Origin: Kitasatospora acidiphila
Lineage (GTDB): Bacteria; Actinomycetota; Actinomycetes; Streptomycetales; Streptomycetaceae
Length of the DNA: 64,000 nucleotides
Reading direction: 5' to 3'
Assembly (NCBI RefSeq): GCF_006636205.1
Contig: NZ_VIGB01000003.1
Coordinates: forward strand, 2,356,001 to 2,420,000
A program made the position numbers and the translations under genes. How positions within the stretch are numbered: position 1 is the stretch's first letter; every line of letters begins with the position of its first letter. The notes beneath the pieces are model-generated. The model was not told the DNA's origin. It was given only the letters and a program-made list of their open reading frames with translations, and did no database searches. Below, piece after piece: positions 24,598 through 36,342 of the stretch.

Positions 24598-25395
24598 TCA
24601 GTGGCGCTCTGCGAACAGGATGTAGAGGTCGGTCTCGCGGTACTCGCTGACCTGCCGCACCTCGGTCCGCATCCCGTGGCTCTTGAACAGACCGTCGATG
24701 ACGGCGAGTTCGCCGTCGCGGTCGGAGACTTCGACGACCGCGCTGCCGATCGACGGCCAGGCTCCCTCCTCGATGCCCTGGAGGACCTGGAGTTCGAACC
24801 CCTCGACGTCGATCTTCAGCAGGTCGATCCGGTCGAGGCCGTGACGGGCCATCATGTCGGTGACACGCCGCACCTCGACCGAGATCAACTGCTGTTCGAA
24901 CCTCCCGTCCAGGGTGCTGTCCAGGTTCTCCAAGACGGCGGCCTTCAGCTCCCCGTTCGCCAATTCCTCGGTGGTGTTGCGCACGTACTGCTCGACGACG
25001 GCACGATCCGCCTGCGCATCCGCACCGAACCCGGACATCATCGTGTAGTTCGGGTAGTAGACGATCTCGCGGGTCTCCGCCTCGTTCCCGAGCGCCATGT
25101 TGTGCAGGGTGACGCCGGCCGACGCTCCCAGGTTCTGCTGAAGCGCCTCGAAGACCTGCGGGACGGGCTCGAAGGCGAAGACCCTGGCGCCGGGCCACTG
25201 CTGGACAGCGAACAGGGAAAAGATCCCGATGTTCGCACCCACGTCGAAGATGACCGGTTCGGCCGGCAGCGGAGCCGCGCCATCGAGGACGTACGCTCGG
25301 TCTTCGAAGATCTCCTTGTAGAGGTAGTCAGTCTCACTCCGACTGATTCCGGCAATGGACTTTCCATTGGGAAGGAACTTGCGCGTCAGCGCCAT
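24598..25395 (-). CDS. FkbM-family SAM-dependent methyltransferase
   Basis: A 265-residue FkbM-type methyltransferase. The SAM-binding motif I is VIFDVGANIGIFSLFA (near residue 49), followed by the acidic FAFEPVPQVFEAL; the family hallmark LLKIDVEGFELQVLQGI is near 190. FkbM enzymes are usually O-methyltransferases in secondary metabolism. ATG at 25395 has GGAG about 9 nt upstream. The gene sits exactly where the fossil of an NRPS subunit breaks off, so it may have entered with the rearrangement that deleted that subunit. A hydroxylated or carboxylate side chain of the peptide is a possible substrate; the sequence does not say which. Confidence 0.85.
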   Translation of the reverse strand: MALTRKFLPNGKSIAGISRSETDYLYKEIFEDRAYVLDGAAPLPAEPVIFDVGANIGIFSLFAVQQWPGARVFAFEPVPQVFEALQQNLGASAGVTLHNMALGNEAETREIVYYPNYTMMSGFGADAQADRAVVEQYVRNTTEELANGELKAAVLENLDSTLDGRFEQQLISVEVRRVTDMMARHGLDRIDLLKIDVEGFELQVLQGIEEGAWPSIGSAVVEVSDRDGELAVIDGLFKSHGMRTEVRQVSEYRETDLYILFAERH

Positions 25396-25484
25396 GTGGC
25401 CCAGCTCCCTTCGATATCACGTCAATTGTTCCCGGCACCTGGGCCCGATCCGGATTTTGCGCCTGCTCAGGGGCGCATCGCCTT

Positions 25485-25609
25485 TTCAACGCGGTAGGGT
25501 CCAGGCGCCCGGTGATCCGCACCGCCATCGGGGTGTCGTGCGTGGCGCTGGCACCCTAGACACGCCACAGGAACCACAGCCGGCGCTGAGCGAACGACAA
25601 CGGGATCAT
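25485..25609 (-). pseudogene. Fossil start of an NRPS subunit (C-domain N-terminus)
   Basis: Directly downstream of the 3221-residue NRPS, an ATG at 25609 overlaps its TGA (ATGA) and encodes [17 protein letters not shown]. This is nearly identical to the start of the subunit at 6787 ([17 protein letters not shown]). Codon 18 is TAG (25558-25556) where a Glu codon is expected. After the stop the frame still reads as C domain (GASATHDTPMAVRITG, RLDPTAL) to about 25485, then similarity ends ahead of the FkbM gene. This is a degraded copy of an NRPS-NRPS junction. Confidence 0.85.
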
Positions 25610-28600
25610 CGGGTTTCCTCCTGCTTGCGCACCGGCCGCAATGCGAGCCTGGCATTCTTCTTGCCACTGGTCTGCTGTGCCAGCGAGGCGGCGATTCCAG
25701 CCGGAGTCGACACCTCGTACAACACCCGCATCGACAGGGTCGACCCGAGTACCTCACGGACGCGGCTCACGAGTTGGGTGGCGAGCACGGAATGTCCGCC
25801 GAGCCGGAAGAAGTCGTCGTCCACCCCGACCGCCGGCACCCCGAGGATCTCGGCGAAGGCCTGGCAGAGCAGCTCCTCCTGCGCGTTCGCGGGCTTGCGG
25901 CCAACCTCCGCGCTCCCCTTGTACTCCGGGGCGGGCAGGGCCTTGCGGTCCAACTTGCCGTTCACCGTCAGCGGCAGCGCTTCCAGCACCACCACTGCGG
26001 ACGGCATCAGCTGCGGCGGCAACTGGCGCGCCACGAACTCCCGCAACAGCTCCAGCAGTTCATTGCCTTCCTGGTCCCGATCGGCCGGCACCACATAAGC
26101 CACCAACCGCTTGTCACCCGGGGTGTCCTCGCGCACCACCACGGCCGCCTGCGCGACCTGCGGGTGCCCGGCCACCACCGACTGCACCTCACCCGGCTCG
26201 ATCCGGAAACCGCGGATCTTCACCTGGTCATCCGCACGCCCGGCGAACACCAACTCCCCGTCACGCGACCACTTCGCGCGGTCACCCGTGCGATACAACC
26301 GCCCACCCGGCACCCCGAACGGCGAGGCCACGAACCGCTCCGCCGACAACCCGGGCCGACCCAGATACCCCCGCGCCAACTGCCCACCCGCGACATACAT
26401 CTCACCCGCCACACCCACCGGAACCGGCCGCAGGAAATCGTCCAGCACATACACACCCAGACCCGGGATGCCGCGCCCGATCACACTCCCCGACCCGACC
26501 TCACCCGACACCAGCTCGCGGAACGTGACATGCACCGTGGTCTCGGTGATGCCGTACATGTTCACCAACCGCGGACCACCATCACCATGACGCCCCCACC
26601 ACCCGTCCAGACGGGCCGGATCCAGCGCCTCACCACCGAACACCACCGCACGCAACGACGCCACCGCCCCGGGCCGCTGCTCCTCCACGGCCGCCAACTG
26701 GTAGAACGCCGACGGCGTCTGACTCAACACCGTCACCCCCTCACGCTCGATCAGCGCCAGGAACTCCTGCGGCGAGCGCGACACCCCATGCGGGACCACC
26801 ACCACCCGACCACCGTGCAGCAGCGCACCCCACAACTCCCACACCGAGAAGTCGAACGCGAACGAGTGGAAGCACGACCACACATCGTCCGCCCCGAACC
26901 CGCCGAACAGCGGCCCCGTCTGCGCGAACAACCCCGTCACACTGCCATGCGTCACCACCACACCCTTGGGCCGACCCGTCGACCCGGAGGTGTAGATCAC
27001 ATACGCCGGATGCCCCGGCGACACCACGCACTCCACCGCCCCACCATCAAGCGCCGCCAACTCCCCCACCACCGACGGCTCGTCCAACGCCACCGCCTGA
27101 ACACCGAACCCACCCAGCCGACCCGCCAACTCAGCGCAGGTCAGCACCAGACGCGCACCCGAATCACCCAACGTGTACCCGATCCGGTCATCCGGATACG
27201 CCGGATCGACCGGCAGATACGCACCCCCAGCCTTCACCACCGCCAAGATCGCCACCACCACCTCGACCCCGCGCTCCAAACACACCCCCACCACCGACTC
27301 CGCACCCACACCCCGCCCGACCAGCAACCGCGCCAACCGGTTCGCCCGCGCATCCAACTCCCCATACGACACCTCAACACCCTCGAACACCACCGCCACC
27401 GCATCCGGCGTCCGCTCCACCTGCGCCGCGAACAACCCCGGCAACGTCGACGACGCCACCTCGGCATCGGTCCGATTCCACTCCACCACCAGCTGCCGCA
27501 GCTCATCGGCACCCAGCACGCCCAGCGACCCCAACCGCGCCTGCGGCGCCTGCTCCAACGCAGCCGCCAGCTCACCCAGCGCGGTCCGCAGCATCCCGCA
27601 CACCCGGTCGGGGTCGACCGGGGCCTGGACATCGACGGTGATCCGGAAGCCGACTCCGTCGTCGTCCACGGCCACGTCCAACGGGTAGTTGGTGCGACCC
27701 TCGGCCGAGACCACCCGGATGCCCTCGAATCGGAGGTCGAGATCCTGCGCGGAGGCCTGGCCGTGCCGGTAGTTGAAGAGCGCGGTGAACAGCGGAGCCG
27801 ACCCCGGCACCGCGCTGGCTTGCTGGGCCAGCGACAGCGGGGCGTGCTCGTGCACCAGCAGCTCCGCCAGCTGGCGCTGCATCCCGGTCAGTGCCTCGGT
27901 GACGCTCTCCGAACCGACCCGCGCGCGCACCGGCAGCGTGTTGACGAAGAGACCCGGCACCCGGTCGGCGCCGGCGCCGGCGTTCATCCGGCCGAACAGC
28001 ACCGTGCCGAACACCACGTCGACACGGCCCGACACGGCGGCCAGCATCCGTGCGTACGCCAGGTGGAAGACGGTGGCCGCGCTTACTCCGAGCGCCCGCG
28101 CCACGCCGCGTACCCGGTCGGCCAGTTCACCGTCGACCAGTTGCTGGGCCCGGACCGGGCCGGTGGACCCTCCAAGCACATCGACCAGCCCGAACGGGGC
28201 AGTGGTGTCCTCGACATCGCCCAGCAGACCGGTGAAGTACCGCAGGTGCTCCTCACGCGAGATGCCGTACCGTGCCTGCGCGACAAAGCCACGGAATGGC
28301 AGCGGCTCGGGCAGGTCGTCGCCCTGCCCCGACATGAACGCGTGCACCTCGTCCAGGAGTACGCCCATCGTGGTGTGGTCCTGCACCACGTGGTGGCTAT
28401 GCAGCAGCGCCAGCCAGCGATCGCTGCCGGGCTCGGCAGCGACGTGCACCCGCATCAGCGGTGCCTGGCGCAGATCCATCCAGCCCGCGCCCAGCGCCAG
28501 CAACTGCTCCACCGGGTCAGCGCCTTCGCGATCCAGGACCACTTCCTGGACTGGCAGGGTCACCTGGCGGGCCACCACCTGGACCGCCTCCCGAAGGCCT

Positions 28601-31600
28601 TCCCACAGGATGGCGGTCCGGTAGATGTCGTGCCGGTCGATCACGTTCTGCAGGGCGCTCAGGAAGGCGTCCAGCCGCCCACGCGAGTCGAAACCGAGCA
28701 CGGCCGGAACCGCGTAAACGTCGACCTGGCTGCCACCGTTGTCCTGGTCGGCCATCAGGTGGTGGAAGAGGATGCCCTCCTGGAGCGGGGCGAGCGGGTA
28801 GATGTCGGCCAGGTTGGCCGCCCCGCCCTCGACATGCTCCAGGATCCGGTCGATCGACGACTGGTTCAGCTCGACGAGGGGCAGCATGTCGGGGGTGATC
28901 TCGGTGGCGCCCTCCGGGATCAGGTTCGCCGGCACGACGACGGCCTCCGGGCCCGACGCGACGGCCAGGCCGGCCGGGGTGGGCGTCTGGAACAGCGCCT
29001 TCACCGACACCGACACACCACGCGCCCGCAGCTTCTCCACCAGCGAGACGGCCAGCAGGGAGTGCCCGCCGAGCGCGAAGAAGTCGTCCTCGACGCCGAC
29101 CTGGGGCAGGCCGAGGATCTCCGCGAACGCGGCGCAGAGGATCTCCTCCTGGACGGTGACGGGTGCGCGGCCGTCGGTGGTGGCGCCGGCGGCGAAGTCG
29201 GGGGCGGGCAGCGCCTTGCGGTCCAGCTTGCCATTCGCCGTCAGCGGCAGCTCCTCCACCACCACCACCGCGGACGGGACCATGTGCTCGGGAAGGCGCG
29301 CGGCGATGAACTGCCTGACAGCCGCGGCAAGTTCGGTGTCCTGCGGGTCATCGGCCACCACGTAGGCCACCAGGCGGACCTCGCCCGGCTCGTCCTCGCG
29401 TGCGACCACGACGCCCTGGTCCACCAGCGGGTGGGCGGCCAGTACCGCCTGCACCTCGCCCGGCTCGATCCGGAACCCGCGCACCTTCACCTGGTCGTCC
29501 GCACGGCCGGCGAACACCACCCGGCCGTCCGTCGTCCACTTCGCCCGGTCACCCGTGCGGTACATCCTCCCGCCTTCGGCCGGGGGGACCCCCGTACCGT
29601 CCTCGAACGGACACGCCACGAACCGCTCCGCCGACAGGCCCGGGCGGCGCACATAGCCGCGCGCCAACCCCGCACCCGCCACGTACAACTCGCCCGTCAC
29701 ACCCGGCGCCACCGGCTTCAGATACTCGTCCAGGACGTAGAAACGGGTGTTGGCGATCGGCGAACCCACCGGCACGGCCCCACCCGACGTCAGACGGGTC
29801 GTCGCCACACCGATCGTCGTCTCGGTCGGACCATAGTGGTTGAACACGCCACGCTCACCGGCAGCAGCCAGCAGACCCTCCACCAGCGCCGGTGAAGCAG
29901 CCTCACCACCGAGGACGAGGGACCGCCCGGGCAGCACCCGCTCCAGACCACCCGCCGCACCCAACGCCGCAAGGTGCGACGGCACGATCTTCAAGAAGTC
30001 GATCTCGTTGGCACTCAGATACTCGGCCACGGCCTGCGGATCGGTGACCGCCGCCTCCTCCAGGATGTGCAGCTCACCACCACTCGCCAGCGCGGCGAAC
30101 ACCACCGTGTTCCCCAGGTCCGTCGCCTGCGCCTGCAGCAGCGCGTACCGACCCGCGCCGAACCCCACCCGCCCAGGCACCGACGACACGTAGTTGACCA
30201 ACCCGCTGTGCGTGACCGCCACACCCTTCGGCCGACCCGTCGACCCCGACGTGTAGATCACATACGCCAACGCACCAGGAGCCACCGCCACACCCGGAGC
30301 CGTCACGGGCGCGGCCGCCAGTTGCATCGCCGTCAACGCACCGTCCACCGCCACCAGGCGAACACCCACCGACGGCAGGTCCTCCAACACCTCATCCGTG
30401 GTCAGCACCAACTGCGCCCGCGAATCCTTCACCGTGAACCCGGTCCGCTCCACCGCCTGCCCCGGATCCAGCGGCAGATACCCCGCACCCGCCTTCCACA
30501 CCGCCAGAATCCCGACGATCATCTCCACACCGCGCGGCAGGCACAGCCCCACCACCGACTCCGCACCCACACCCTGGCCCACCAGATAGTGCGCCAACCG
30601 GTTCGCCCGCACCTCCAACTCCCCGTACGACACCGACACACCCCCGGACACGATCGCCACCGCGTCCGGATCAGCCGCCACCCGCGCCTCGAACAACTCC
30701 ACCACTGACGCGGCCTCAACCGCGGCCGCCGTGTCGTTGAACCCCGACACCACCCGCGTACGCTCATCCGCGTCCAGCACATCCACCGCACTCAGCCGCG
30801 TCCGCAGATCCGCAGCGAACTGCTCCAGCACCCGCACGAACCGCGCAGCGATCGCCCCCGCCGCCTCCGCGTCGAAGAGATCCGCCGCCACCGTCACCGT
30901 GCCCCGCACACCCCCCGGAGAACCATCAGCGCCGAACACCTCACTCACCATCACGTCCAGATCGAACTTCGCCACCGGTCGGGTGATCGCCAGCGGCTCG
31001 ACGCGCAGACCCGGCAGGTCCAGGGTCGGCCCGTCGATGTCCTGTGCGGCCGCGATGGTGTTGAGCTTGGTGAGCACCACCTGGAACAGCGGCTGCCGGG
31101 CCAGCGAGCGCACCGGAGCCAGCTCCTCCACCAGCCGCTCGAACGGCACGTCCTGGTTGGCGTACGCCCCCAGAGCGGCCTCCCGCACCCGCTCCAGCAC
31201 CTGCGCGAACGTCGGATCCCCCGCCAGGTCCGTCCGGAGCACCAACGTGTTCACGAAGTCCCCGACCAGATCATCCAACGCCTCATCGGTACGCCCCGCC
31301 ACCGCCGACCCGATCGGGATGTCGGTCCCCGCACCCAGCCGCGACAGCAGCACCGCCAACGCCGCCTGCAACACCATGAACGAGGTCACGCCCTCGCCCT
31401 GCGCCAACCCCACCAACCCCGCGTGCAACACCGTCGGCACCTCGAACGACACCGTGTGCCCCCGATGCGACGCCACCGCCGGACGCACACGGTCGAACGG
31501 CAACGCCAACTCCTCCGGCGTGCCCTCCAACACGCCGCGCCAGTAACTGACCTGACGTGACATCAGGCTCTGGGGATCACCCTCGTCCCCCAGCAACTCC

Positions 31601-34600
31601 CGCTGCCACAACGCATAATCCGCATACTGCACCGGCAACGGCACCCAACCCGGCACACCCCCCGCCAACCGCGATGCATACGCCGACGACAGATCCCGCG
31701 CCAACGGCTCCATCGACCAACCGTCGGCGGCGATGTGATGGACCATCAACACCATCACGCACTCACTCGGCCCGGTCGTGAAGAGCCATGCCCGGACCGG
31801 TATCTCCGTCTGCAGGTCGAAGGCGTACCCAGCGGTCCGGGCGAGGGTGTCCTCGAGTTCGGCCGGTGCGACCTCGCTCTCCAACAGTTCCCACGCCACC
31901 TCATCGAGGCCGAGGATCCGCTGGTAGGGCTCCCCGTCCTGGGCGGGGAACACGGTGCGCAGCGCCTCGTGCCGCTCCAGCACATCCCGTAGCGCCGCGT
32001 CCAGAGCCGCCCGGTCCAGGTCTCCGGTCAGCTTCAGGACCAGCGGCGCGTTGTACGTCGAACTGGGGCCTTCCAACTGGCTGATGAACCACAGCCGGCG
32101 CTGCGCGAAGGACAGCGGCACCCGCTCCGGGCGCTCCCCGACGGTCAGCGCCACCCGCGCCTGACCGGCACCGGCCAAGCGGGCGGCGAGGCCTGCCACC
32201 GTGGGGGCCTCGAAGATGTCGGCGGTCTCGGTCTCCACGCCGAGCGCGGCCCGGACCCGGCTGACCAGGCGGGTCGCCAGGAGGGAGTGGCCGCCCAGAT
32301 CGAAGAAGTTGTCGTCGACCCCGACCGCCTCCAGGCCGAGCACCTCGGCGAACGCGGCGCAGAGGAGCTCCTCCTGGGCGTTGGCCGGACCTCGGCTGAT
32401 TGCAGCCGTGTACTCGGGCGCCGGCAGGGCCCTGTGGTCGATCTTGCCGTTCACGGTCAGCGGCAGTTCCTCCAGCACCACCACTGCGGCGGGGACCATG
32501 TGCTGCGGCAACCGCTCCGCGCTGAACTCTCGGACCATGCCGACGAGTTCGGCGGCATCCGCGCCCTCGGCCGGTACCGCGTATGCAACCAGGCGCTTGT
32601 CGCCGGGGGTGTCCTCGCGAACCGTCACCACCGCCTGCGCGACCTGCGGGCAGGCGGCGACGGCGGCCCGGACCTCGCCCGGCTCGATCCGGAAGCCGCG
32701 GATCTTGACCTGGTCGTCCGCCCGTCCGGCGAAGGTGAGTCGGCCGTCCTCGGTCCAGCTCGCCCGGTCGCCGGTCTGGTACATCCGGCTGCCGTCGGCG
32801 GCGAACGGGTCGGCGACGAAGCGCTGGGCGCTCAGGCCCGGGCGGCCCAGGTAGCCGCGTGCGACTCCGGCGCCGGCGACATAAAGGTCGCCGGTCACCC
32901 CTGGCGGCACCGGCGCCAGGTCCTCGTCCAGCACGTAGATCCGGGTGTTGGTGTTGGGCCGGCCGATGGACGGCTGATCGCCGGGCGCGAGCGGTCCGGT
33001 CATGGTGGCGCACACCGTGATCTCGGTCGGCCCATAGGCGTTGACGAACCGTCGGCCCGGTGCCCAGCGCGTCACCAGTTCGCCGCCGAGCGCCTCGCCC
33101 GCCGACACCAGGGTGGAGACCGAGGGCAGGTCCCGCGGTTCCAGCACGGCCAGCACGGCCGGCGGAAGCGTCGCGTGGGTCACCTGGTGTCGGGCCACCA
33201 CCTCGGCCAGCCCGGCGCCCGGCAGCAGCTGCGCCCTGGGGGCCACCACCAGCGCGGCGCCGGAGCAGAGCGCCATCAGCAGTTCCCAGCTGGCCGCGTC
33301 GAATCCGATCGAGGCGAACTGCAGCACCCGGCTGTGTTCGTCGACGGCGCACCGCTGCTGCTGCGCGGCCGCCAGGTTGGCGGCGCCGGCGTGGGTGAGC
33401 ATGACGGCCTTCGGCGTCCCGGTGGATCCGGAGGTGTAGATCACGTAGGCCAGTCCGCCGGGCCGGCAGCCGCGCCGGGGCGCGGTGACCGGGGCCGCCT
33501 CGAGGGCCGCGCGCACCTGCGGGGTGTCCAGGGCGACCGTCAGCATCCGCCTGACCGGCAGGTCCTCCAGGACCGCCTCCTCGCCCAGCAGCGCCACGGC
33601 GCGGCTGTCGGTCAGCATGAGGGAGATCCGGTCAGCCGGGTAGGCCGGGTCGATCGGCAGGTAGGCCGCTCCCGCCTTGAGCACGCCCAGCAGCGCCACC
33701 ACCAGGTCCACGGAGCGCTCCATGCACACCGCGACCACTGACTCCGGGCCGACCCCGCGGTCCTGCAGGTAGCGGGCCAACTGGTTGGCCCGCTGGTCGA
33801 GTTGCGCATATGAGACCGTTTCGTCGGCCGCAGCGACGGCGGCCGCGTCCGGGGTGCGGGCCACCCACGCCTCGAAGAGATCCGGCACGGTCGCGGCCGC
33901 CGCACCACCGCTCGCGGTGTCGTTCCACTCCACCAGCACCCGGTGACGCTCGTCCTGGCCGAGCAGGTCCACCCCGCTGACCGGGTCCGTCGGATCGGCC
34001 GCGGCCAGCCAGTCGACGACGGTGCGGTACCGCCGGGCGATCTCCCGCAGCTCCGCCGCGTCATGGCGGTCGGGGTTCGCGAGGACGCTGATGTCGAAGC
34101 TGGCGTCGGCCGCGCGGTCGGAGATGTTGAGCTGCACGTCGTCCACCGGGCCGGTGGCGATGTTGCGCACGACGCTCACACAGTCGCCGAAGGTCACCGG
34201 ATAGTCGAAGGCCATGACGTTGACGACCATGTCGAACAGCGGGACCTCGTCTATGAGCCGCAGGTCCCGACGGAGGTCCTCGAACCGGTACCGCTGGTGG
34301 CGCAGTGCGCCGTGCACCCCCTGGGAGGTCTGGCGCACCAGGTCGGCGACGGTCGTCGGGCGGTCGATCCGGAAGCGGACCGGCAGCGAGTTGGCGGTCA
34401 TACCGGGGATGCCGAGCTCGCGGCTGCCAACCCGGCCGCGGACCGGCAGGCCCAGCACGACGTCGCGCTCGCCGGTCATCCGGTGCTGGTAGACGGCTGC
34501 GGCGGTGATCAGCAGCCCGCCCAGGCTCGTCCGCAGCCGCCGGGCGGCCGCCTTCAATCCGGCGGCCTGGTCGCGACCGATGTCGTCGACGTGGTGGACC

Positions 34601-35271
34601 GGCGGAGGTGCCAGCCGATTGGCCCCGGTGCGGTGGGTGGCGGCCCGCTCCGGCAGGCCGGCGAGGACGGCAAGCCAGTGCTCCCGGTCCCGGTCGCGGT
34701 CGGCCGAGTCCCGGTAGGCGCGGTCGGCGTCCTGCAGCACCGACAGCGGTACGAGCGCGCCGTCGGCGGCGTCGGTGCCGGCGAGCAGCGCGTCGTACTG
34801 CTGGGCCATGCGGCTGATGAGCTGCCCGGCCCCGTGGCCGTCCACGACCAGGTGGTGGACGAAGTGGAAGAAGAGGTGCCGGTCCGGCGCGAGCCGGTAG
34901 ACGGTGAAGGCGAACAGCGGCCCGGTCGTCAGGCCCATCGGCTGGCGCATCCGAGCGTCGACCAGCTCCAGAGCGGCCGCGCGCGGGTCGGGCTCGGCGC
35001 TCAGGTCGACGACGTGGATCGGGTAGTCGTACGGGCCGGAGACGTACTGCCGGGGTTCGCCGTCCACCATGCGGAAGCGCGCCCGGTAGTTGTCGGCTTC
35101 GTCCAGGGTGCGTCGCAGCGCCGTCACGAGAAGGTCCACGTTCAGATCGCCGTGGATCTCCAGGTATTCGCCGATATTGAAGGACGGATTCTCGGGTGCG
35201 AGTAGCTGGGCGTGCCAGATGCCCAGCTGACCGGCCATCAGCTCCCGGAGCTCACCTTCGAATGCCACCAT
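25606..35271 (-). CDS. NRPS subunit, EntF-type C-A(Phe)-PCP-C-A(Asp)-PCP-C/E-A(Thr)-PCP
   Basis: Three-module NRPS of about 3221 residues in one uninterrupted frame. Domains by residue: an EntF/starter-like C (1-430, HHLVVDG near 140), A with code D-A-W-T-V-A-A-V-C-K (Phe-like aromatic), PCP (GGHSL near 995), C (HHIAADGW near 1181), A with code D-L-T-K-V-G-H-I-G-K (Asp), PCP (near 2069), a dual-type C/E (HHLM near 2171, HHVVQDHTT near 2294), A with code D-F-W-S-V-G-M-V-H-K (Thr), PCP (GGHSV near 3161) and a basic tail ending [10 protein letters not shown]. There is no thioesterase. ATG at 35271 is chosen because GGTGGGG lies about 9 nt upstream; a GTG at 35286 is an alternative. The predicted product segment is Phe-(D-)Asp-Thr. 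The tail resembles that of the other feeding subunit, so both may dock to the same partner. Confidence 0.93.
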   Translation of the reverse strand: MVAFEGELRELMAGQLGIWHAQLLAPENPSFNIGEYLEIHGDLNVDLLVTALRRTLDEADNYRARFRMVDGEPRQYVSGPYDYPIHVVDLSAEPDPRAAALELVDARMRQPMGLTTGPLFAFTVYRLAPDRHLFFHFVHHLVVDGHGAGQLISRMAQQYDALLAGTDAADGALVPLSVLQDADRAYRDSADRDRDREHWLAVLAGLPERAATHRTGANRLAPPPVHHVDDIGRDQAAGLKAAARRLRTSLGGLLITAAAVYQHRMTGERDVVLGLPVRGRVGSRELGIPGMTANSLPVRFRIDRPTTVADLVRQTSQGVHGALRHQRYRFEDLRRDLRLIDEVPLFDMVVNVMAFDYPVTFGDCVSVVRNIATGPVDDVQLNISDRAADASFDISVLANPDRHDAAELREIARRYRTVVDWLAAADPTDPVSGVDLLGQDERHRVLVEWNDTASGGAAAATVPDLFEAWVARTPDAAAVAAADETVSYAQLDQRANQLARYLQDRGVGPESVVAVCMERSVDLVVALLGVLKAGAAYLPIDPAYPADRISLMLTDSRAVALLGEEAVLEDLPVRRMLTVALDTPQVRAALEAAPVTAPRRGCRPGGLAYVIYTSGSTGTPKAVMLTHAGAANLAAAQQQRCAVDEHSRVLQFASIGFDAASWELLMALCSGAALVVAPRAQLLPGAGLAEVVARHQVTHATLPPAVLAVLEPRDLPSVSTLVSAGEALGGELVTRWAPGRRFVNAYGPTEITVCATMTGPLAPGDQPSIGRPNTNTRIYVLDEDLAPVPPGVTGDLYVAGAGVARGYLGRPGLSAQRFVADPFAADGSRMYQTGDRASWTEDGRLTFAGRADDQVKIRGFRIEPGEVRAAVAACPQVAQAVVTVREDTPGDKRLVAYAVPAEGADAAELVGMVREFSAERLPQHMVPAAVVVLEELPLTVNGKIDHRALPAPEYTAAISRGPANAQEELLCAAFAEVLGLEAVGVDDNFFDLGGHSLLATRLVSRVRAALGVETETADIFEAPTVAGLAARLAGAGQARVALTVGERPERVPLSFAQRRLWFISQLEGPSSTYNAPLVLKLTGDLDRAALDAALRDVLERHEALRTVFPAQDGEPYQRILGLDEVAWELLESEVAPAELEDTLARTAGYAFDLQTEIPVRAWLFTTGPSECVMVLMVHHIAADGWSMEPLARDLSSAYASRLAGGVPGWVPLPVQYADYALWQRELLGDEGDPQSLMSRQVSYWRGVLEGTPEELALPFDRVRPAVASHRGHTVSFEVPTVLHAGLVGLAQGEGVTSFMVLQAALAVLLSRLGAGTDIPIGSAVAGRTDEALDDLVGDFVNTLVLRTDLAGDPTFAQVLERVREAALGAYANQDVPFERLVEELAPVRSLARQPLFQVVLTKLNTIAAAQDIDGPTLDLPGLRVEPLAITRPVAKFDLDVMVSEVFGADGSPGGVRGTVTVAADLFDAEAAGAIAARFVRVLEQFAADLRTRLSAVDVLDADERTRVVSGFNDTAAAVEAASVVELFEARVAADPDAVAIVSGGVSVSYGELEVRANRLAHYLVGQGVGAESVVGLCLPRGVEMIVGILAVWKAGAGYLPLDPGQAVERTGFTVKDSRAQLVLTTDEVLEDLPSVGVRLVAVDGALTAMQLAAAPVTAPGVAVAPGALAYVIYTSGSTGRPKGVAVTHSGLVNYVSSVPGRVGFGAGRYALLQAQATDLGNTVVFAALASGGELHILEEAAVTDPQAVAEYLSANEIDFLKIVPSHLAALGAAGGLERVLPGRSLVLGGEAASPALVEGLLAAAGERGVFNHYGPTETTIGVATTRLTSGGAVPVGSPIANTRFYVLDEYLKPVAPGVTGELYVAGAGLARGYVRRPGLSAERFVACPFEDGTGVPPAEGGRMYRTGDRAKWTTDGRVVFAGRADDQVKVRGFRIEPGEVQAVLAAHPLVDQGVVVAREDEPGEVRLVAYVVADDPQDTELAAAVRQFIAARLPEHMVPSAVVVVEELPLTANGKLDRKALPAPDFAAGATTDGRAPVTVQEEILCAAFAEILGLPQVGVEDDFFALGGHSLLAVSLVEKLRARGVSVSVKALFQTPTPAGLAVASGPEAVVVPANLIPEGATEITPDMLPLVELNQSSIDRILEHVEGGAANLADIYPLAPLQEGILFHHLMADQDNGGSQVDVYAVPAVLGFDSRGRLDAFLSALQNVIDRHDIYRTAILWEGLREAVQVVARQVTLPVQEVVLDREGADPVEQLLALGAGWMDLRQAPLMRVHVAAEPGSDRWLALLHSHHVVQDHTTMGVLLDEVHAFMSGQGDDLPEPLPFRGFVAQARYGISREEHLRYFTGLLGDVEDTTAPFGLVDVLGGSTGPVRAQQLVDGELADRVRGVARALGVSAATVFHLAYARMLAAVSGRVDVVFGTVLFGRMNAGAGADRVPGLFVNTLPVRARVGSESVTEALTGMQRQLAELLVHEHAPLSLAQQASAVPGSAPLFTALFNYRHGQASAQDLDLRFEGIRVVSAEGRTNYPLDVAVDDDGVGFRITVDVQAPVDPDRVCGMLRTALGELAAALEQAPQARLGSLGVLGADELRQLVVEWNRTDAEVASSTLPGLFAAQVERTPDAVAVVFEGVEVSYGELDARANRLARLLVGRGVGAESVVGVCLERGVEVVVAILAVVKAGGAYLPVDPAYPDDRIGYTLGDSGARLVLTCAELAGRLGGFGVQAVALDEPSVVGELAALDGGAVECVVSPGHPAYVIYTSGSTGRPKGVVVTHGSVTGLFAQTGPLFGGFGADDVWSCFHSFAFDFSVWELWGALLHGGRVVVVPHGVSRSPQEFLALIEREGVTVLSQTPSAFYQLAAVEEQRPGAVASLRAVVFGGEALDPARLDGWWGRHGDGGPRLVNMYGITETTVHVTFRELVSGEVGSGSVIGRGIPGLGVYVLDDFLRPVPVGVAGEMYVAGGQLARGYLGRPGLSAERFVASPFGVPGGRLYRTGDRAKWSRDGELVFAGRADDQVKIRGFRIEPGEVQSVVAGHPQVAQAAVVVREDTPGDKRLVAYVVPADRDQEGNELLELLREFVARQLPPQLMPSAVVVLEALPLTVNGKLDRKALPAPEYKGSAEVGRKPANAQEELLCQAFAEILGVPAVGVDDDFFRLGGHSVLATQLVSRVREVLGSTLSMRVLYEVSTPAGIAASLAQQTSGKKNARLALRPVRKQEETR

Positions 35272-35492
35272 TCCTGCACACCCCACCTATTCGAATCGCC
35301 GACCGAAGAGGCAGGACCCGGCAGCCGCCAGGGCATGCCGAAATGATCCCAGCTCCTCTGAGACAAAGCTGTGACCGGGCGGCCGGCACCGTGCGGACCG
35401 GCCCAGTGGGAACCCGCCGTGAATACCGCATCAAGCCGTATGGGCAATTCCGCGTTCCGCTCGCACCGCGTTCCCGCACATTCGGCCCACTC

Positions 35493-35522
35493 ACTATGGT
35501 GCAGACCCTGACGATGAATCAA
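35493..35522 (-). promoter_or_regulatory. Possible sigma-70-type promoter for the Phe-Asp-Thr NRPS
   Basis: On the minus strand, TTGATT (35522-35517) and CATAGT (35498-35493) are 18 nt apart, about 220 nt ahead of the NRPS start. The match is weak and based on appearance only. Confidence 0.25.
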
Positions 35523-35599
35523 TCCTCGACGATCACCGCCGCGGCCGTTCAACTGCGCCTTCGCACCACTTGAACGCCGCAGTACGGCGGGGTCCCGCA

Positions 35600-35882
35600 G
35601 GCCAGTGAAGCATGCGGCGTCACCGCCGAGGAAGAAGCGGTCGGCGGAGAACACCTCGGTGTCGTACGACCAGTCGTGCACGATACGGACCTCGTCGACC
35701 TGCTCCGCGCCACCGAGGATGTCCATGGCCTGGCCGCACTTCGCGAGCGTGGCGGTAGAACTCGTCGGCGCCCCGCTCCCGCACCTCGGTGGACTTGGAA
35801 CGGTCCACCACCAGCCCGACGCTGTACAGGTCGGCCTTGATGGGGATCATCCAGACCCAGCCGTCCTCGAAGGTGCCGAGGC
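35600..35882 (-). pseudogene. Flavin-dependent halogenase fragment, frameshifted
   Basis: Minus-strand remnant of the C-terminal half of an FAD-dependent halogenase. The first frame reads EDGWVWMIPIKADLYSVGLV, then EVRERGADEFY. After a one-base loss near 35753 the next frame reads ATLAKCGQAMDILGGAEQVD, then WSYDTEVFSADRFFLGGDAA, CFT. The GDAACF motif and the WSYDTE block are typical of this family, which often chlorinates hydroxyphenylglycine in related clusters. Both ends are missing (no N-terminal GxGxxG, no sequence after GDAACFT), so it is nonfunctional whatever the cause of the frameshift. Confidence 0.7.
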
Positions 35883-35894
35883 CACCGGCTACGC

Positions 35895-36203
35895 CGGCCT
35901 GCCCACCGTAACCTTCGTGCACGGCGACCCGTCCCAGTCCATGCACGACGGCAACATCACCGAGGGCGACACCTGGGTCAAGAACACCCTCGGCGGGTAT
36001 GCCGAGTGGGCCAAGACCCACAACAGCGAGCTGATCGTCACCTGGGACGAGGACGACTTCACCACCGCCAACCACATCCCACGATCTTCTACGGCGCCAA
36101 GCTCCACCCGGGCAGCTGCGGCGAGATCATCAACCACTACAACGTCCTACACACCGTCGAGGACCACAGCACCTTCGGCGCGCTGCAGCTCAAAGCCGCC
36201 TGA
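35895..36203 (+). pseudogene. Phosphoesterase (acid phosphatase/phospholipase C-type) C-terminal fragment
   Basis: Plus-strand remnant: LPTVTFVHGDPSQSMHDGN, then GDTWVKNTLGGYAEWAKTHN, LIVTWDEDDFTTANHIP and, after a one-base loss near 36080, TIFYGAKLHPGSCGEIINHY, NVLHTVEDHSTFG. The MHDG, TWDEDD and NHYNVLxTVED motifs are those of secreted bacterial phosphoesterases (phosphoesterase family, DDE-type metal ligands). The N-terminal two thirds are absent, and the halogenase fragment adjoins it directly. A good terminator follows the stop codon, so the 3' end is the original one. Confidence 0.7.
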
Positions 36204-36212
36204 ACAGCAGAA

Positions 36213-36251
36213 CGGGCCCTTCCCCCGCCACATGGGCGAGGGAAGGGCCCG
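36213..36251 (+). terminator. Terminator hairpin after the phosphoesterase remnant
   Basis: Inverted repeat CGGGCCCTTCCC / GGGAAGGGCCCG with a 15-nt loop, starting 10 nt after the TGA. Confidence 0.6.
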
Positions 36252-36342
36252 ATTCGCTACCCGACGGGTCCGCAGCCGTTCAGGCGGGCCGCCAGGGCGA
36301 GGCGTGAACCACCTCGCCAGATCAACAGGGCCTTGTCGAGAA

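Noticed and set aside
33943..35205. 420-codon plus-strand frame opposite the start of the Phe-Asp-Thr NRPS
   Set aside because: Antisense to a well-supported C domain; low-complexity Val/Asp/Gly composition and no recognisable motif.
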